Assembly (NCBI GenBank): GCA_950097015.1
Contig: CATNEN010000001.1
Coordinates: 7,053,501-7,117,500, forward strand
From: Macrostomum hystrix
Lineage: Eukaryota; Platyhelminthes; Macrostomidae
Reading direction: 5' to 3'
Length of the DNA stretch: 64,000 nucleotides
The position numbers and the translations under genes are program-made. Positions 1-11,600 of the stretch are shown one piece after another (positions within the stretch are counted from its first letter, which is position 1; each line of letters opens with the position of its first letter). The notes under the pieces were generated by a model. The model ran no database searches. It was given only the letters and a program-made list of their open reading frames with translations, and was not told where the DNA came from.

Positions 1-556
1 ATCTTGGATCTGGGTTCCGTCGGATCTATATTTTTTAGTCTTACCTTGTGGGATATCGCCACTTCGTTGAATAGATCCCTGGATATTAGGTGAATCTGCA
101 GTTGAGCACGATGAGCTCAACAGAATCTTCTAGGTTTCTTGGAATGAGATTTCAGTTTGAAAATATTTTTCCAAAAATTTCATTCCATAATGATTTGTTT
201 TATTTTTAATTAGTAAATCAAAAAATTTTAGAATGATGAAGGATTATCGAATATGTTTTTAGTTAGTTTAAAAAAAGTAACGTACTGTACCTATTTTGCA
301 ACGCAAGTTACTTTTTGAAGGCAGAGCAAGTTGCATTTTCATAGCAAAGAAAGTTAATTTTTTTGGTAACGCAAAAAATAACTTTGTGTTAGCACATAAT
401 GTAACAGGTGAATCATTCATTAATGGAAGTCGCTTTCTACTTAACTGTATTTACTTTTTAGTAACGGAAGTTACTATTGAAACTAGCGAAAGTTACTTTC
501 TTTAAGGAAATTTACATTTTTGTAAATTACGAGTAAAGTAAGTTTTCTCTGTAGAT
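1..556. other. AT-rich non-coding stretch
   Basis: No convincing coding region is visible. Between about 270 and 510 a short motif of the form GTAACG/AAGTTACTTT recurs in both orientations (for example AAAAAGTAAC near 272 and GTTACTTTTT near 307), so the transcript could fold into a small hairpin. I see no RNA-gene signature in it. Confidence 0.4.
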
Positions 557-1527
557 CAGGGGTCGGCAAACTCCGGCCCGCGGGCCAGATGCGGCCCTCG
601 AAGCTCCTGAATCCGGCCCGTTGCCCCTTCTGACATCTGAAGGGGCAACTATCTCGTGTCTAATCTCTCCCGTGTCTAATCTCTCCCGTGTCTAATCTCT
701 CCCATGTCTAATCTCTCCCCTGTCTTATCTCTCCCGTGTCTCATCTCTCCCCTGTCTTATCTCTCCCGTGTCAAATCTCTCCCGTGTCTAATCTCTCCCG
801 TGTCTAATCTCTCCCGTGTCTAATCTCTCCCGTGTCTAATCTCTCCCGTGTCTAATCTCTCCCGTGTCTCATCTCTCTCGTGTCCCATCTTTCCTGTGTC
901 TCATCTCTCACGTGTCTAATCTCTCCCGTGTCTAATCTCTCCCGTGTCTAATCTCTCCCGTGTCTAATCTCTCCCGTGTCTAATCTCTCCCGTGTCTAAT
1001 CTCTCCCGTGTCTAATCTCTCCCGTGTCTAATCTCTCCCGTGTCTAATCTCTCCCGTGTCTAATCTCTCCCGTGTCTAATCTCTCCCATGTCTAATCTCT
1101 CCCCTGTCTTATCTCTCCCGTGTCTCATCTCTCCCCTGTCTTATCTCTCCCGTGTCAAATCTCTCCCGTGTCTAATCTCTCCCGTGTCTAATCTCTCCCG
1201 TGTCTAATCTCTCCCGTGTCTAATCTCTCCCGTGTCTAATCTCTCCCGTGTCTAATCTCTCCCGTGTCTAATCTCTCCCGTGTCTAATCTCTCCCGTGTC
1301 TAATCTCTCCCGTGTCTAATCTCTCCCGTGTCTAATCTCTCCCATGTCTAATCTCTCCCCTGTCTTATCACCCCCATGTCTAATCTCTCCCGTGTCTAAT
1401 CTCTCCCGTGTCTCATCTCTCCCGTGTTTCATCTCTCCCCTATCTCATATTTAAACAGTCAATGCGGCCCGCTTCGTCTTTTAGGTTCTCTCTTTGGCCC
1501 GCCAGCAAATAATATTGCCTAACTCTG
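557..1527. mobile_element. hAT-like non-autonomous DNA transposon with minisatellite interior
   Basis: The element is flanked by a perfect 8-bp direct repeat CTGTAGAT (549-556 and 1528-1535), the target-site length of hAT elements. The left end begins CAGGGGTCGGCAAAC. The right end, read inward on the other strand, begins CAGAGTTAGGCAATA, so the terminal inverted repeats are imperfect but alike. The sub-terminal sequences (CGGCCCGCGGGCCAG on the left, TTTGGCCCGCC on the right) resemble widespread hAT MITE ends. No transposase is encoded; the roughly 800-bp interior is a 16-bp tandem array. Confidence 0.8.
655..1450. repeat. 16-bp minisatellite inside the hAT-like element
   Basis: The unit is close to ATCTCTCCCGTGTCTA, about 50 copies. 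Variant blocks recur: the variant string starting CCCATGTCTAATC occurs at 701, 1085 and 1341, spacings of 384 (24 units) and 256 (16 units). This shows block duplication inside the array. Confidence 0.9.
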
Positions 1528-2589
1528 CTGTAGATGGACAAAATATTTCTATAAGGTACGCTCGTAGCTTATACTGGCTATTAAAAGCTCTAAGAATTTT
1601 TTTATATCTTAACACGCTTTTGAAATTAAAAATCCCTCGCAATTAATAATCTGCAGTCGCCACGAGTTCCAGATAGATTTAATCCGAATTTAAAGAGGCC
1701 TTCCTTACACTCCTCCCCCAAATGGCATACGCGGGCCAGTGAGCCGGAGAAATAGAGAGAATCGGCCAAGTTACGGACTCGGCCGGGTGTCAAGAAGTCA
1801 TATTGCTGCCCGACGATGCATGATCCCCTACACACACACACACACACACGCACACATCCCCCTGCAGAAGCAGCAAAGATGATGAAGAAGCGGCGCTGGC
1901 CATTGCTGGATAAATCTGCTCCCGGGAATCGTTCAAGCGTGCCGAAATGTAGACTGTGATGAGTTTTGATCCCCTCTGGACGTTTCCCCAGAATCCCTCA
2001 ATTTTCGCTCGCTCACTCTCAACACACTCTCCCTTTCTCCGTAGAGGGGGAGGACTTCCTCAATTCTCTCTTTTATAAGGGAGTGGAAAATCTTTCACCT
2101 ACGAGTCTTCATATATATTGCTCAAGCCGAAATTGACTGTGCGAAACGGGTGTGAGAGAGCCGGTCAGTGTGGCTGTGGTGTGTGTGATCCAGGCAGATT
2201 CAATTTTTTGATTTGATAAAGCCCAACTGAATTTCTCACTTTCACCCCCCACACACTCTCACACACTATATATACGCTACTCCGGAGCCCCAAGTCTCTG
2301 ACGTATGGCTGGCATTGCCGCGTGATAGATAGGGGCTTCGGTCAGTGGGCAGCGGAGCATAATATACATCCTGAGCAGCCAAGACGGGCGGACATTGGTC
2401 CAAAGTCTTTGGGTGGGCGAAGCGGAGAAAAACACTTTTTAATAATCTTCCCGAATGTCAAACCACCGGGTGGAGTTCTTTGATAACTAAATTATCACTG
2501 GGACAGCCGCACACAGCTCTTTATAGATGAAAGAACTCAATCAATCACGCTGGAACACTATGATAGTTGAGATCTGTAAGCGCTGACAT
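1528..2589. other. Non-coding, with a short CA microsatellite
   Basis: There is a CA/CG-type microsatellite around 1828-1855 and a short TATATATA-containing stretch near 2266. I found no exon that could be joined to the downstream zinc-finger gene and no RNA gene. Confidence 0.4.
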
Positions 2590-3015
2590 GCTGCTGCTGC
2601 TGCTAGTGCTGCTTTTGCTGTTGCTGCCTTAGATGGATGCTGCCGATTTTTTTAACTTCCCCTGCTTTTGCATCCGCTGCTGTTGTTTCCGCTGCTGCTG
2701 TTACCACTCCTGCTTCCGCTGCTGTTGTTTCCGCTGCTGCTGCTTCCGCTGTTGCTGCTTCCGCTGCTTGTGCTTTAGCTGCTGCTGCTGCTTCCGCTTC
2801 TGCTTCCGCTGCTGCTGCTTCCGCTGTTGCTGCTTCCGCTGCTTATGCTTTAGCTGCTGCTGCTGCTTCCGCTGCTGCATTTTCTTCCGCTGCTACAATT
2901 CTGCTGCTGCAGCTGCTTCCGCTGCTGCTGCTTCCGCTGCTGCTGCTGCTTCCACTGCTACTGCTTCCACTGCTGCTTCTGATACTTCCGCCGCTGCTGC
3001 TGCTTCCGCTACTGT
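2588..3015. repeat. Imperfect CTG/CCG trinucleotide-rich array
   Basis: The stretch is dominated by CTGCTG and TTCCGCTGCTGC units. It is open in several frames, giving poly-Cys/Phe/Arg or poly-Ala/Ser readings, which is what a triplet repeat does and not evidence of a protein. Confidence 0.85.
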
Positions 3016-3548
3016 TGGGTTTCGTGAAATTATGAAGTCCCTTACGCTCGGTTTTTCAGTTCTGATCTCGCTATTAAAATTTCTCATCTCCATTTGACAC
3101 ATTCAATTTGCGTCATGTCATCATGCCATACGGCGGGCTTGTTCAACTGAAGCAGATTTAAAATGCCACCCTAAAGCCTCAGCCAAGCTGCAATCCAATT
3201 ATTCCCATCTGTTCTTCACATCCATTTGATGCGGCAACTCTTGAGACTTGGCATGCCATGATTCTTGTGCTCGCTATTAGATACATGAAGAGCTTGGAAA
3301 TAAAATGAAGGCATAGATCACTTAACTAAACTGCCATAATTTCTGCTTGATCATCGACGAGAATACGAGAATGGAAGTGTCTTAACTCAAAGACATTTGT
3401 GCACCACCGTGGATTTCATTTGGTCAAACGAATAGTTGATTTGCGAAGTTCTGATTGGATTGGCTTTCGTTTTGACCAAATAGTGCCTACGATTCTGCTT
3501 TGATTTGTAAATGTAACTCGTATCATCACATCATCAGTTATCTCTTTA

Positions 3549-4240
3549 TATCGTAGCCTTCTCCCTCGCCTTCTCCCTCGCCTTCTCCCTCGCCTTCTCC
3601 CTCGCCTTCTCCATCGCCTTCTCCCTCGCCTTCTCCCTCGCCTTCTCCCTCGCCTTCTCCCTCGCCTTCTCCATCGCCTTCTCCCTCGCCTTCTCCATCG
3701 CCTTCTCCCTCGCCTTCTCCATCGCCTTCTCCCTCGCCTTCTCCCTCGCCTTCTCCATCGCCTTCTCCCTCGCCTTCTCCCTCGCCTTCTCCATCGCCTT
3801 CTCCCTCGCCTTCTCCCTCGCCTTCTCCCTCGCCTTCTCCCTCGCCTTCTCCCTCGCCTTCTCCCTCGCCTTCTCCCTCGCCTTCTCCATCGCCTTCTCC
3901 CTCGCCTTCTCCCTCGCCTTCTCCATCGCCTTCTCCCTCGCCTTCTCCCTCGCCTTCTCCCTCGCCTTCTCCCTCGCCTTCTCCCTCGCCTTCTCCATCG
4001 CCTTCTCCATCGCCTTCTCCCTCGCCTTCTCCATCGCCTTCTCCCTCGCCTTCTCCCTCGCCTTCTCCATCGCCTTCTCCATCGCCTTCTCCCTCGCCTT
4101 CTCCATCGCCTTCTCCATCGCCTTCTCCCTCGCCTTCTCCCTCGCCTTCTCCCTCGCCTTCTCCCTCGCCTTCTCCATCGCCTTCTCCATCGCCTTCTCC
4201 CTCGCCTTCTCCCTCGCCTTCTCCCTCGTCGTCTCCCTCT
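3549..4240. repeat. 12-bp minisatellite CTCGCCTTCTCC
   Basis: There are about 57 copies of CTCGCCTTCTCC, with a recurring C-to-A variant (ATCGCCTTCTCC). The unit length is a multiple of three, so both strands have long open frames (Glu-Gly-Glu-Gly and Glu-Lys-Ala-Arg types on the minus strand). One of them starts outside the array with a Met-Asn-Lys-rich stretch near 4266. I treat these frames as repeat artefacts. Confidence 0.92.
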
Positions 4241-4245
4241 TCGTC

Positions 4246-5577
4246 TCCCTCTTTATTCATCATCATCTTCTTCTTCTTGACCTAATCATATTTTCAAATC
4301 AGCAACAATGTCTTTAGCAACAATGGCAATACAGAACTGCATTTACTTGAAGCAGCTTTTGTATCTAATGTTTGCTGCAGCTAATGTTTTATTAGCGTTA
4401 GAGAATCCATTTTTTTAAACAGATTCTGTTTAAAAATGTCTCAATATAAAATTTCACACTCCTCACTTTTGGGCCTTGTACTCGTATTATAGTCACCTAG
4501 TTAATACAAGAAAACTTTCTTCTCTGCATATGTAACGTAATTTTATTAGCAAATCGACAGGGAATTTCTGTACAGATTTTAGCATCTCAAATTGCTTGCA
4601 ATCTGTAATAGACCAGATTTCTTAGTGAAACTTATTTGCTAGCTCATGCGATGTAGAGTTTATAACAATTTTATGACCTCGTTGACGATGAGTTGCTATT
4701 TATAATGTGGGTGTATAAAAGCCCGCATTACCATGTTAAGCTAATTGAACTGGCCAAAACAAGCAGAAACGCAAAAGCATACATTGCTGTTGCTGTCGCA
4801 TGTATTAATTGCAAACTTGTACTCACGAAATTCAGCGAAAAATTGGCGCCAAATTCACCTGTTGATAGGCAGATACATCTCTTTTACCTGTGAATTATTA
4901 TCGATTTTGTTCAGCCTCTTTTTCAAAGATTTGGCAAATAAATATTTTCGCCTATAACAACTGCATGAGCCAACAAATTAATGGCTCATTGTAAATTACT
5001 AAACAACTCGTGATCCGATTACCTGAACTGACTGCAGCTGCAGGGCCAAAAAGATTTGCCGAAAAAAGTAGCGAATTTGTTCTGCGAAAGAAAATTCCTC
5101 GATTATGGAAATTCACGAGAGCGGCGGTAAATGCAGAAACACTATTGTCAACTTACACTTGGTAGATTCATGCATAGAGTCAATTAGTCTTGTCAAGATT
5201 AAATATTACCTATACATGAAAACATAATCTCGGCGATTGAAAATAACCTTCCTATTTGCTTGATGACATTTCCGATTTCCTTAGGAACTAAATATACATT
5301 CTGATTTCTCATATTTGGCAATGTTCACAACAATATGTCAAATGTAAAGCATGTAGTGTTCTCGCTTGTAAGTATACCTAAATGGATATACCTGTTAAGT
5401 ATTACTGGTTCTGTTATCGCTTTTTTACTTAATAAGGTAAGCTATAGTTGTTTTCTTTGATTTTTCCGAAATTCGGACATACTTGGGCCCATTGGTAACT
5501 AACTGTAGTATGGTTATTGAGAGAACTACTGCTTTTTTCGATGACCATTTGGTAGATTGCAAAATGAAGTTTAATAG
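4246..5577. other. AT-rich non-coding stretch
   Basis: I see no supported gene, transposon end or RNA. The short open frames at 4693-4957 have no recognisable domain. Confidence 0.4.
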
Positions 5578-6290
5578 GATGAAACTGGACTGGACAGGAC
5601 ACAAGACAGGACGCAGGACAGGACATAGGAATGGACAAGAGACAGGACACAAGACAGGATGCAGGACAGGACACAGGACAGGACACAGGACAGGACACAG
5701 GACAGGACACAGGACAGGACACAGGACAGGACACAGGACAGGACACAGGACAGGACACAGGACAGGACACAGGACAGGACACAGGACAGGACACAGGACA
5801 GGACACAGGACACAGGACAGGACACAGGACAGGACACAGGACAGGACACAGGACAGGACACAGGACAGGACACAGGACAGGACACAGGACAGGACACAGG
5901 ACAGGACACAGGACAGGACACAGGACAGGACACAGGACAGGACACAGGACAGGACACAGGACAGGACACAGGACAGGACACAGGACAGGACACAGGACAG
6001 GACACAGGACAGGACACAGGACAGGACACAGGACAGGACACAGGACAGGACACAGGACAGGACACAGGACAGGACACAGGACAGGACACAGGACAGGACA
6101 CAGGACAGGACACAGGACAGGACACAGGACAGGACACAGGACAGGACACAGGATAGGACACAGGACAGGGCACAGGACAGGACACAGGACAGGACACAGG
6201 ACAGGACACAGGACAGGACACAGGACAGGACACAGGACAGGACACAGGACAGGACACAGGACAGGACAAGACAGGATATGGGTAGGTAGG
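5578..6290. repeat. 12-bp minisatellite GACACAGGACAG
   Basis: There are about 55 near-perfect copies with very few variants (one GATAGG near 6152, one GGGCAC near 6169), so the array looks young or homogenised. A 6-bp phase slip occurs near 5811. All six frames are open for hundreds of codons, which reflects only the 12-bp period. The right flank (to about 6640) holds decayed GGACAGGA-like sequence. Confidence 0.93.
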
Positions 6291-8029
6291 ACAGGACGAA
6301 ACCCAGAAGAAGACACGGGACGGCACAGGAGGTGAGGCGCGGGTGTCGGCGGGGCTGGGAGGTGGGGGCAAGCAACAACCATAGTGGATGCGCCGTCGGC
6401 AGCAGCCAATCAGCTTCCAGCTATAGCGAAGACACGCCATTTGCGACCTCCCTCCCCTCCCCCCAATGGTCTTAGGGATGCTTCGGTCCTTCAGTTTGAG
6501 CGGATGGGGTTGCGGACTGGACAAGATCCTGTCAAGACACTAGGGGAGGGGCTTCGGCTGGGGGAAAATGGGACAGACAGGATAGGAAAAGGAATCAGAG
6601 AAGAGAAGGATAGGGAGGCCAGCCAACCATAGGACTGGTTATCAGCGGCGTGAACCGCCCACCCCTACAGACAACAACCTCAGAGAGTCCGCTCTGCGAC
6701 CCGGAGCGCAAGCATAAAAGCTATCCTTGAAAAATCTCTTCGAATTTGCTTTATTCCGTAGCTGATAATTCGCATGCATTCAGCCGCAACCAAAGTCTTC
6801 TAAATCAAATAATTTCTAGTCGATTGTCTGACGAATCTAAAACGGTTTTGAAGCAAGAATCTTTTCTTCAAGTGAAACGGTGAGTTCACACGATTTTTTT
6901 TCTTTCTGCTTGTGGCATGCCTTGATCCGAGACACGAGACAGACAATGTTCTAGAACATGATTAATCTATCACTTTTAGTTGCTAAGGCTAAACTATAAG
7001 CTAATACTCTTTAAAGTGAGATTCTGCAGTCACGCATCTGGATCTTGTCTGTTGCTTGTGCTAAAAAACGAAGTCTTTTTCGCAAACAGCGCACTGTGAA
7101 ACGCTGTGGGAAAATATCTCATCATATTCTGTTTTACAATATAGCTATAAGCAAAAACACGCCAACAGCTCACGTGGCTGTTTGTTATAGGGCGGTACAA
7201 TCATTTATTTGGCATTGTAAATGGCAGCTGTGGGTCGCATTGCTCCCAGTTCGGGGTTTGAGCACACGTTGAGCAGTGTTTTACAATTGATATGAAACTC
7301 TCTCACACTCACCAGAATTTTCGATTCTTCCCAGACCCACAAAGCAACAGCTTGTCTTATCAACAGAAATCTGCTCAGTTTTCAGTGTTGGACATTGTTT
7401 TTTGTGCGAATATTTTCACACATTGCTTCACATTCTTATCGAGACTCTACTCTGCGTGTTAATGTGTGTAGATGAATCGAGTCAAGCAGAAAATCATTAA
7501 TCTCATATGGAGATTTCTGCTAGAAAATTCTCACTGATATTCTAGCATGATACAGCATCTATGACCGAATGCTTTTTATGACGCGACTAATGAGCCATGC
7601 CATGAGCCATGAATGAGCTGACTTTAATGTGTTTCTGGGGTGGGCATAGCAACCAAGGCCCTATATACAGGAACTGTTGTTCCCATGGTATCTCAGGACA
7701 AATGCAGGACAAATATAGAAATAAGATTTTGCATGCGTGTCGGCAATTTTGAGACAAGACTGACTTTGACAGCTAACTACAATGGGGGTGTAGCGTCATA
7801 AACTCAATTCGCGTGCAACCCCCGCCTCACAAACCTGAGAATTGAAGTGAAAGAACTCGATTCAGTTTTGTTTGCCGCGATTATAAATTGACTGGGCAAA
7901 CCTAGAGAGCATTGCTGGCTAACCAACGGAAGCAAGGGCTGCATATTTCTAGGAAATTGCTTTTTGTTTAGACTTCAAGAATCTCATTTGGATAAAGAAC
8001 CGTAAGTTGAAATATCAATCCTTCCATCT
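6291..8029. other. Non-coding, no gene seen
   Basis: The GC-rich border of the 12-mer array (6291-6640) grades into AT-rich single-copy-looking sequence. No splice-linked exon, RNA gene or transposon end could be supported. Confidence 0.35.
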
Positions 8030-8270
8030 TAAAATCATCTATCCTTCCATCACCTATCCTTCCACCATCTATCCTTCCAAAATCTATCCTTCCATCATCT
8101 ATCCTTCCACCATCTATCCTTCCATCATCTATCCTTCCATCATCTATCATTCCATCATCTATCCTTCCATCATCTATCCTTCCATCATCTATCATTCCAT
8201 CACCTATCATTCCATCACCTATCATTCCATCATCTATCATTCCATCACCTATCATTCCATCACCTATTCA
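8030..8270. repeat. 15-bp minisatellite ATCATCTATCCTTCC
   Basis: There are about 16 copies, with variants CACCTATCATTCC and CAAAATCTATCC. The period is a multiple of three, so both strands stay open. The array lies about 400 bp upstream of the first recognised exon of the zinc-finger gene. Confidence 0.9.
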
Positions 8271-8676
8271 ACCTGTAGATGCTGTCTATGGTGGAGCAGG
8301 CAGTGCATGTCTTATTCATAAAGTTATTTGCACCCCAACATAGGAGACATGTATGAGGATACATCCCCATTTTCGCTTCCATCCATCGCTATCCGGATCA
8401 AATTTCGCACATTCGAGTTTTAGATTACTTGGCATTAAAAAGTCACTGCAGTCTATTCCTCAGAGTTTGTCTGTCGTCTTGGTGTGAAAGAATCGAATAA
8501 TTTCATTTCCGTTTTACCACTCAATCACCGAATGTTTCTATTCAATATACAAAATCTGTGTCTCAAATTTCTGAATTCCCAACTTTTTCAACACACTATA
8601 AGAAGATAATTTATTATTACTCTTCGCTTATGCCTGGTAATAATGACTTGCATAATATCATAACACAAATTTCCAG

Positions 8677-11600
8677 AAAGGACAATACACTTTCTCCAGC
8701 AACCAAGCCATGACAAGCTTGTTTACGGATGAGGTGAGTGAATATGCTTTTTTAATTATTTTAGTTCGTCTATCGATGTACCCTCGCTTTCAGTCCATGG
8801 ACTGGAGGAATTGCATATTAGAGTCGAAAATTCTGTATAAAAATAAAACACAGTTTATCCCTCAGCCTCTCCGCTGAGTTCTCTTATCAGAAAACTCGTC
8901 ACAAACCTGTGTAGAAGAAAAAGAGGAAGAGGATTTCGTTATCTACAAGAAACTAGGGATTTAGCTGTTCCAGAGAAACGTCTATTTGTAATCATTCCTA
9001 ACTAAGACTCCCCTAACCCAGCACAGAGATAAACACAGAGGGACCGGCAGAGCTGCAGCATTTGCGGCATAACTAAACATTCGTTTGCTTGCTAAAGGAT
9101 TTTTTAATTAAGCATGTGCCCTGACCCCCCACCTCCTGCACCTACCTCCCAACCCATCTCAAACTGACGGCTGCTGCAAGCTTTGGGAAAACTCAACAGG
9201 AGGGGGTGGGAGACTCAAGCCACCAATCGTGCTGCATCTGCACCTGTTGAATATCCATCAGCCATTTCCGTGTTTGCATAGCTGCGTTGACAAATGTTTT
9301 ATAATTGATTGGCCGCAAATAACTATAGATACTCAGTTTATATCGGCTGATTTCTCATCATAGGGTACTGATTTCAGCTGGGGGACAAAGACATCAGTTA
9401 GCGCTGTTACTTCATCTTTGCAGGAGAAAAGCTCAAACTCTGACCTGCTATCCGCAATGCCCATTTTGATTTTAGGTAGATCCCAGGCCATCCGCCACCC
9501 CATCTATCTGCCCCCTGTCCATCTGCCCCCTGTCCATCCGCCCCCTGTCCATCCGCCCCTGTCCATCCGCCCCTGTCCATCCACCCCCTGTCCATCTGCC
9601 CCCTGTCCATCCGCCCCTGTCCATCCGCCCCTGTCCATCAACCCTAGGATGCCCTGTGCAATGTAATTCTAAATAATTAGTTTCCCAAATCCAACCTGCA
9701 GCTGGCGGCCGCGTTTCAAAAGCGCGAGCATCACCAGCTCATGCTTCAGCTGGAGCAACTGTACGCAGCCGCAGCCGCAACGCATCGGGGGAACCCAGCG
9801 ATGGCTCTGCAGCATCAGCAGCAGCATCAGCACGCGTCGCAGCCGCCGCCGTCGGTGCCTGCGCCGCCATTTCCGCCGATGTCCGCGATGTCGTCAACTC
9901 CAGGATCATCCGGTCCGCATCCGCAGGGTCGCTTTCCGCCGAGTCTATTCAACTCGTTCGGCCAACTGCTGCCACCGCCGCCGCCACCGCCTCCTTCGCA
10001 GCTCAATACGTCGTCAAATTCAGCTGGACGCTATCTGCCACCAGGTCTGCCGCCGCCGCCGCCGCCTCCCCCGATGCCTCCAGCAGCTTTGCATCACATG
10101 CTGGCGGGACTGCATCAGGCTGCCAACGCTGCGGCTGTTGCAGCCGCCGCAGCGGCAACTTCGGCTACAAATGTCAAAGGTGGCAGCGTTGGCGTCGGTG
10201 GATCGGTGTTCGAGCCAGGTAAAATAATTGATGCGGCTTTGTAGTTTTGTTTATTTGTAATGCCTAATTTATTCTTGAGGTCACTGACGGGTTAAAACAC
10301 AAAAACAATGTTTTAAAATCTCTTTTAGCAAAGTTGGCCTATAAAAGCTAAAAGGCTAGGAAAGAAATTTTGTCGACTAAGGTGACCCAACCGTGACCCA
10401 CAGGCCTCAAGCTCATTTTAGTTCTCAACGTGCGGATCATTGTCATTCTAGATTGTTACACAACCGGCGTCAGTTAGACTGTCATGATGATTTCACGGCT
10501 ATAAATAAGATAGCACGGAGTTTTTAAAAAGAAATGATGGAATCCGCTCATTGCTAAATTGGCCAATTGAAAGCTGACTTCAAAACTGACTTCTCCCATT
10601 TCAACAGCAGCCGGCAGTTTCACCTGCGGCGAGTGCGGCAGCCAGTTCAAGACCATCAGCTCGCTGCGCAGGCACGAGACCTCCGTGTGTCGCAATCCGA
10701 ATGCGGACATTGCAGAGAAGAGGAGGACACTGCTGCGCTGCAACTCGGAGAGTGTCGCCAAGGCCCTTCTGCATCAGCAGCATTCCACACCCTACAGAGG
10801 TGTAACGAACGCGAACACGGCAGCAGTGTCCGGCGCCTCGTTTGAAGACAGCAGCAGTCGAAGGTTAGTCAGGAATGATGTCTTTAGTAGCCACGATGTG
10901 CGAAGGACCAAGGACTTTGTACTGATACGAATTATTTTACATTATTTTAGCATTGAGTCAATCGGCAATCGGGATCTGAGCCATCAACGTCAGCAGCATT
11001 GCCGTCAAGACCAGCTGGTCGACGATTCGGAAGTTGCTGAAGTCAGCGTCGGCGTCGAACACGAACTGGATGCTGAACCTGAAGAAGACGAAGCCATCCC
11101 TGATGAGGATTTCGACGAGCCAGTCGAGGACGAAGAGGACGACGATTTGCTGATCGGTTGTCGGCTGAACTACTGCTCGGAGGATTTGAGTGGAGGCGAT
11201 CCGGATCTGGAGGACAACGGTGAAGGTCACCACCTGCTGGATCCGGCCGGTTATCCTGGCCCCAGGGGCGGCGGAAGCGGCGGTGGAGGCGGTCGCAGCG
11301 AGTCGAGGCCGCACGCCTGCCCGATCTGTGACAAGGGCTTCGGCACCAGCAGCGGTTTGAAGCAGCACATGCATATTCACGGCACGCACAAGCCGTTCCA
11401 ATGCGATGTGTGCAAGAAAAGCTACACGCAGTTTTCAAACCTGTGCCGGCACAAACGGATGCAGCCGTCCTGCCGCCAGAAGGTCAGCTGTCCCGGCTGT
11501 GATCAGCTATTCTCTACGGCGCACTCGCTAGATAAGCACAGAAGAACCTGCCACAGCTCTGGTGGCGGCGAAAGACGCACGGAGCATCGTCGAGCCAGCC

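Noticed and set aside
3538-4266. 242-codon Glu-Gly/Asp-Gly minus-strand frame with its own start outside the array
   Set aside because: The frame exists because the repeat period is 12 bp; no splice, promoter or domain evidence supports it.
5425-6524. Several 230-330-codon frames (Cys-Pro-Val, Gly-Gln-Asp-Thr and similar)
   Set aside because: All six frames of a 12-bp repeat without stops are open; these are period artefacts.
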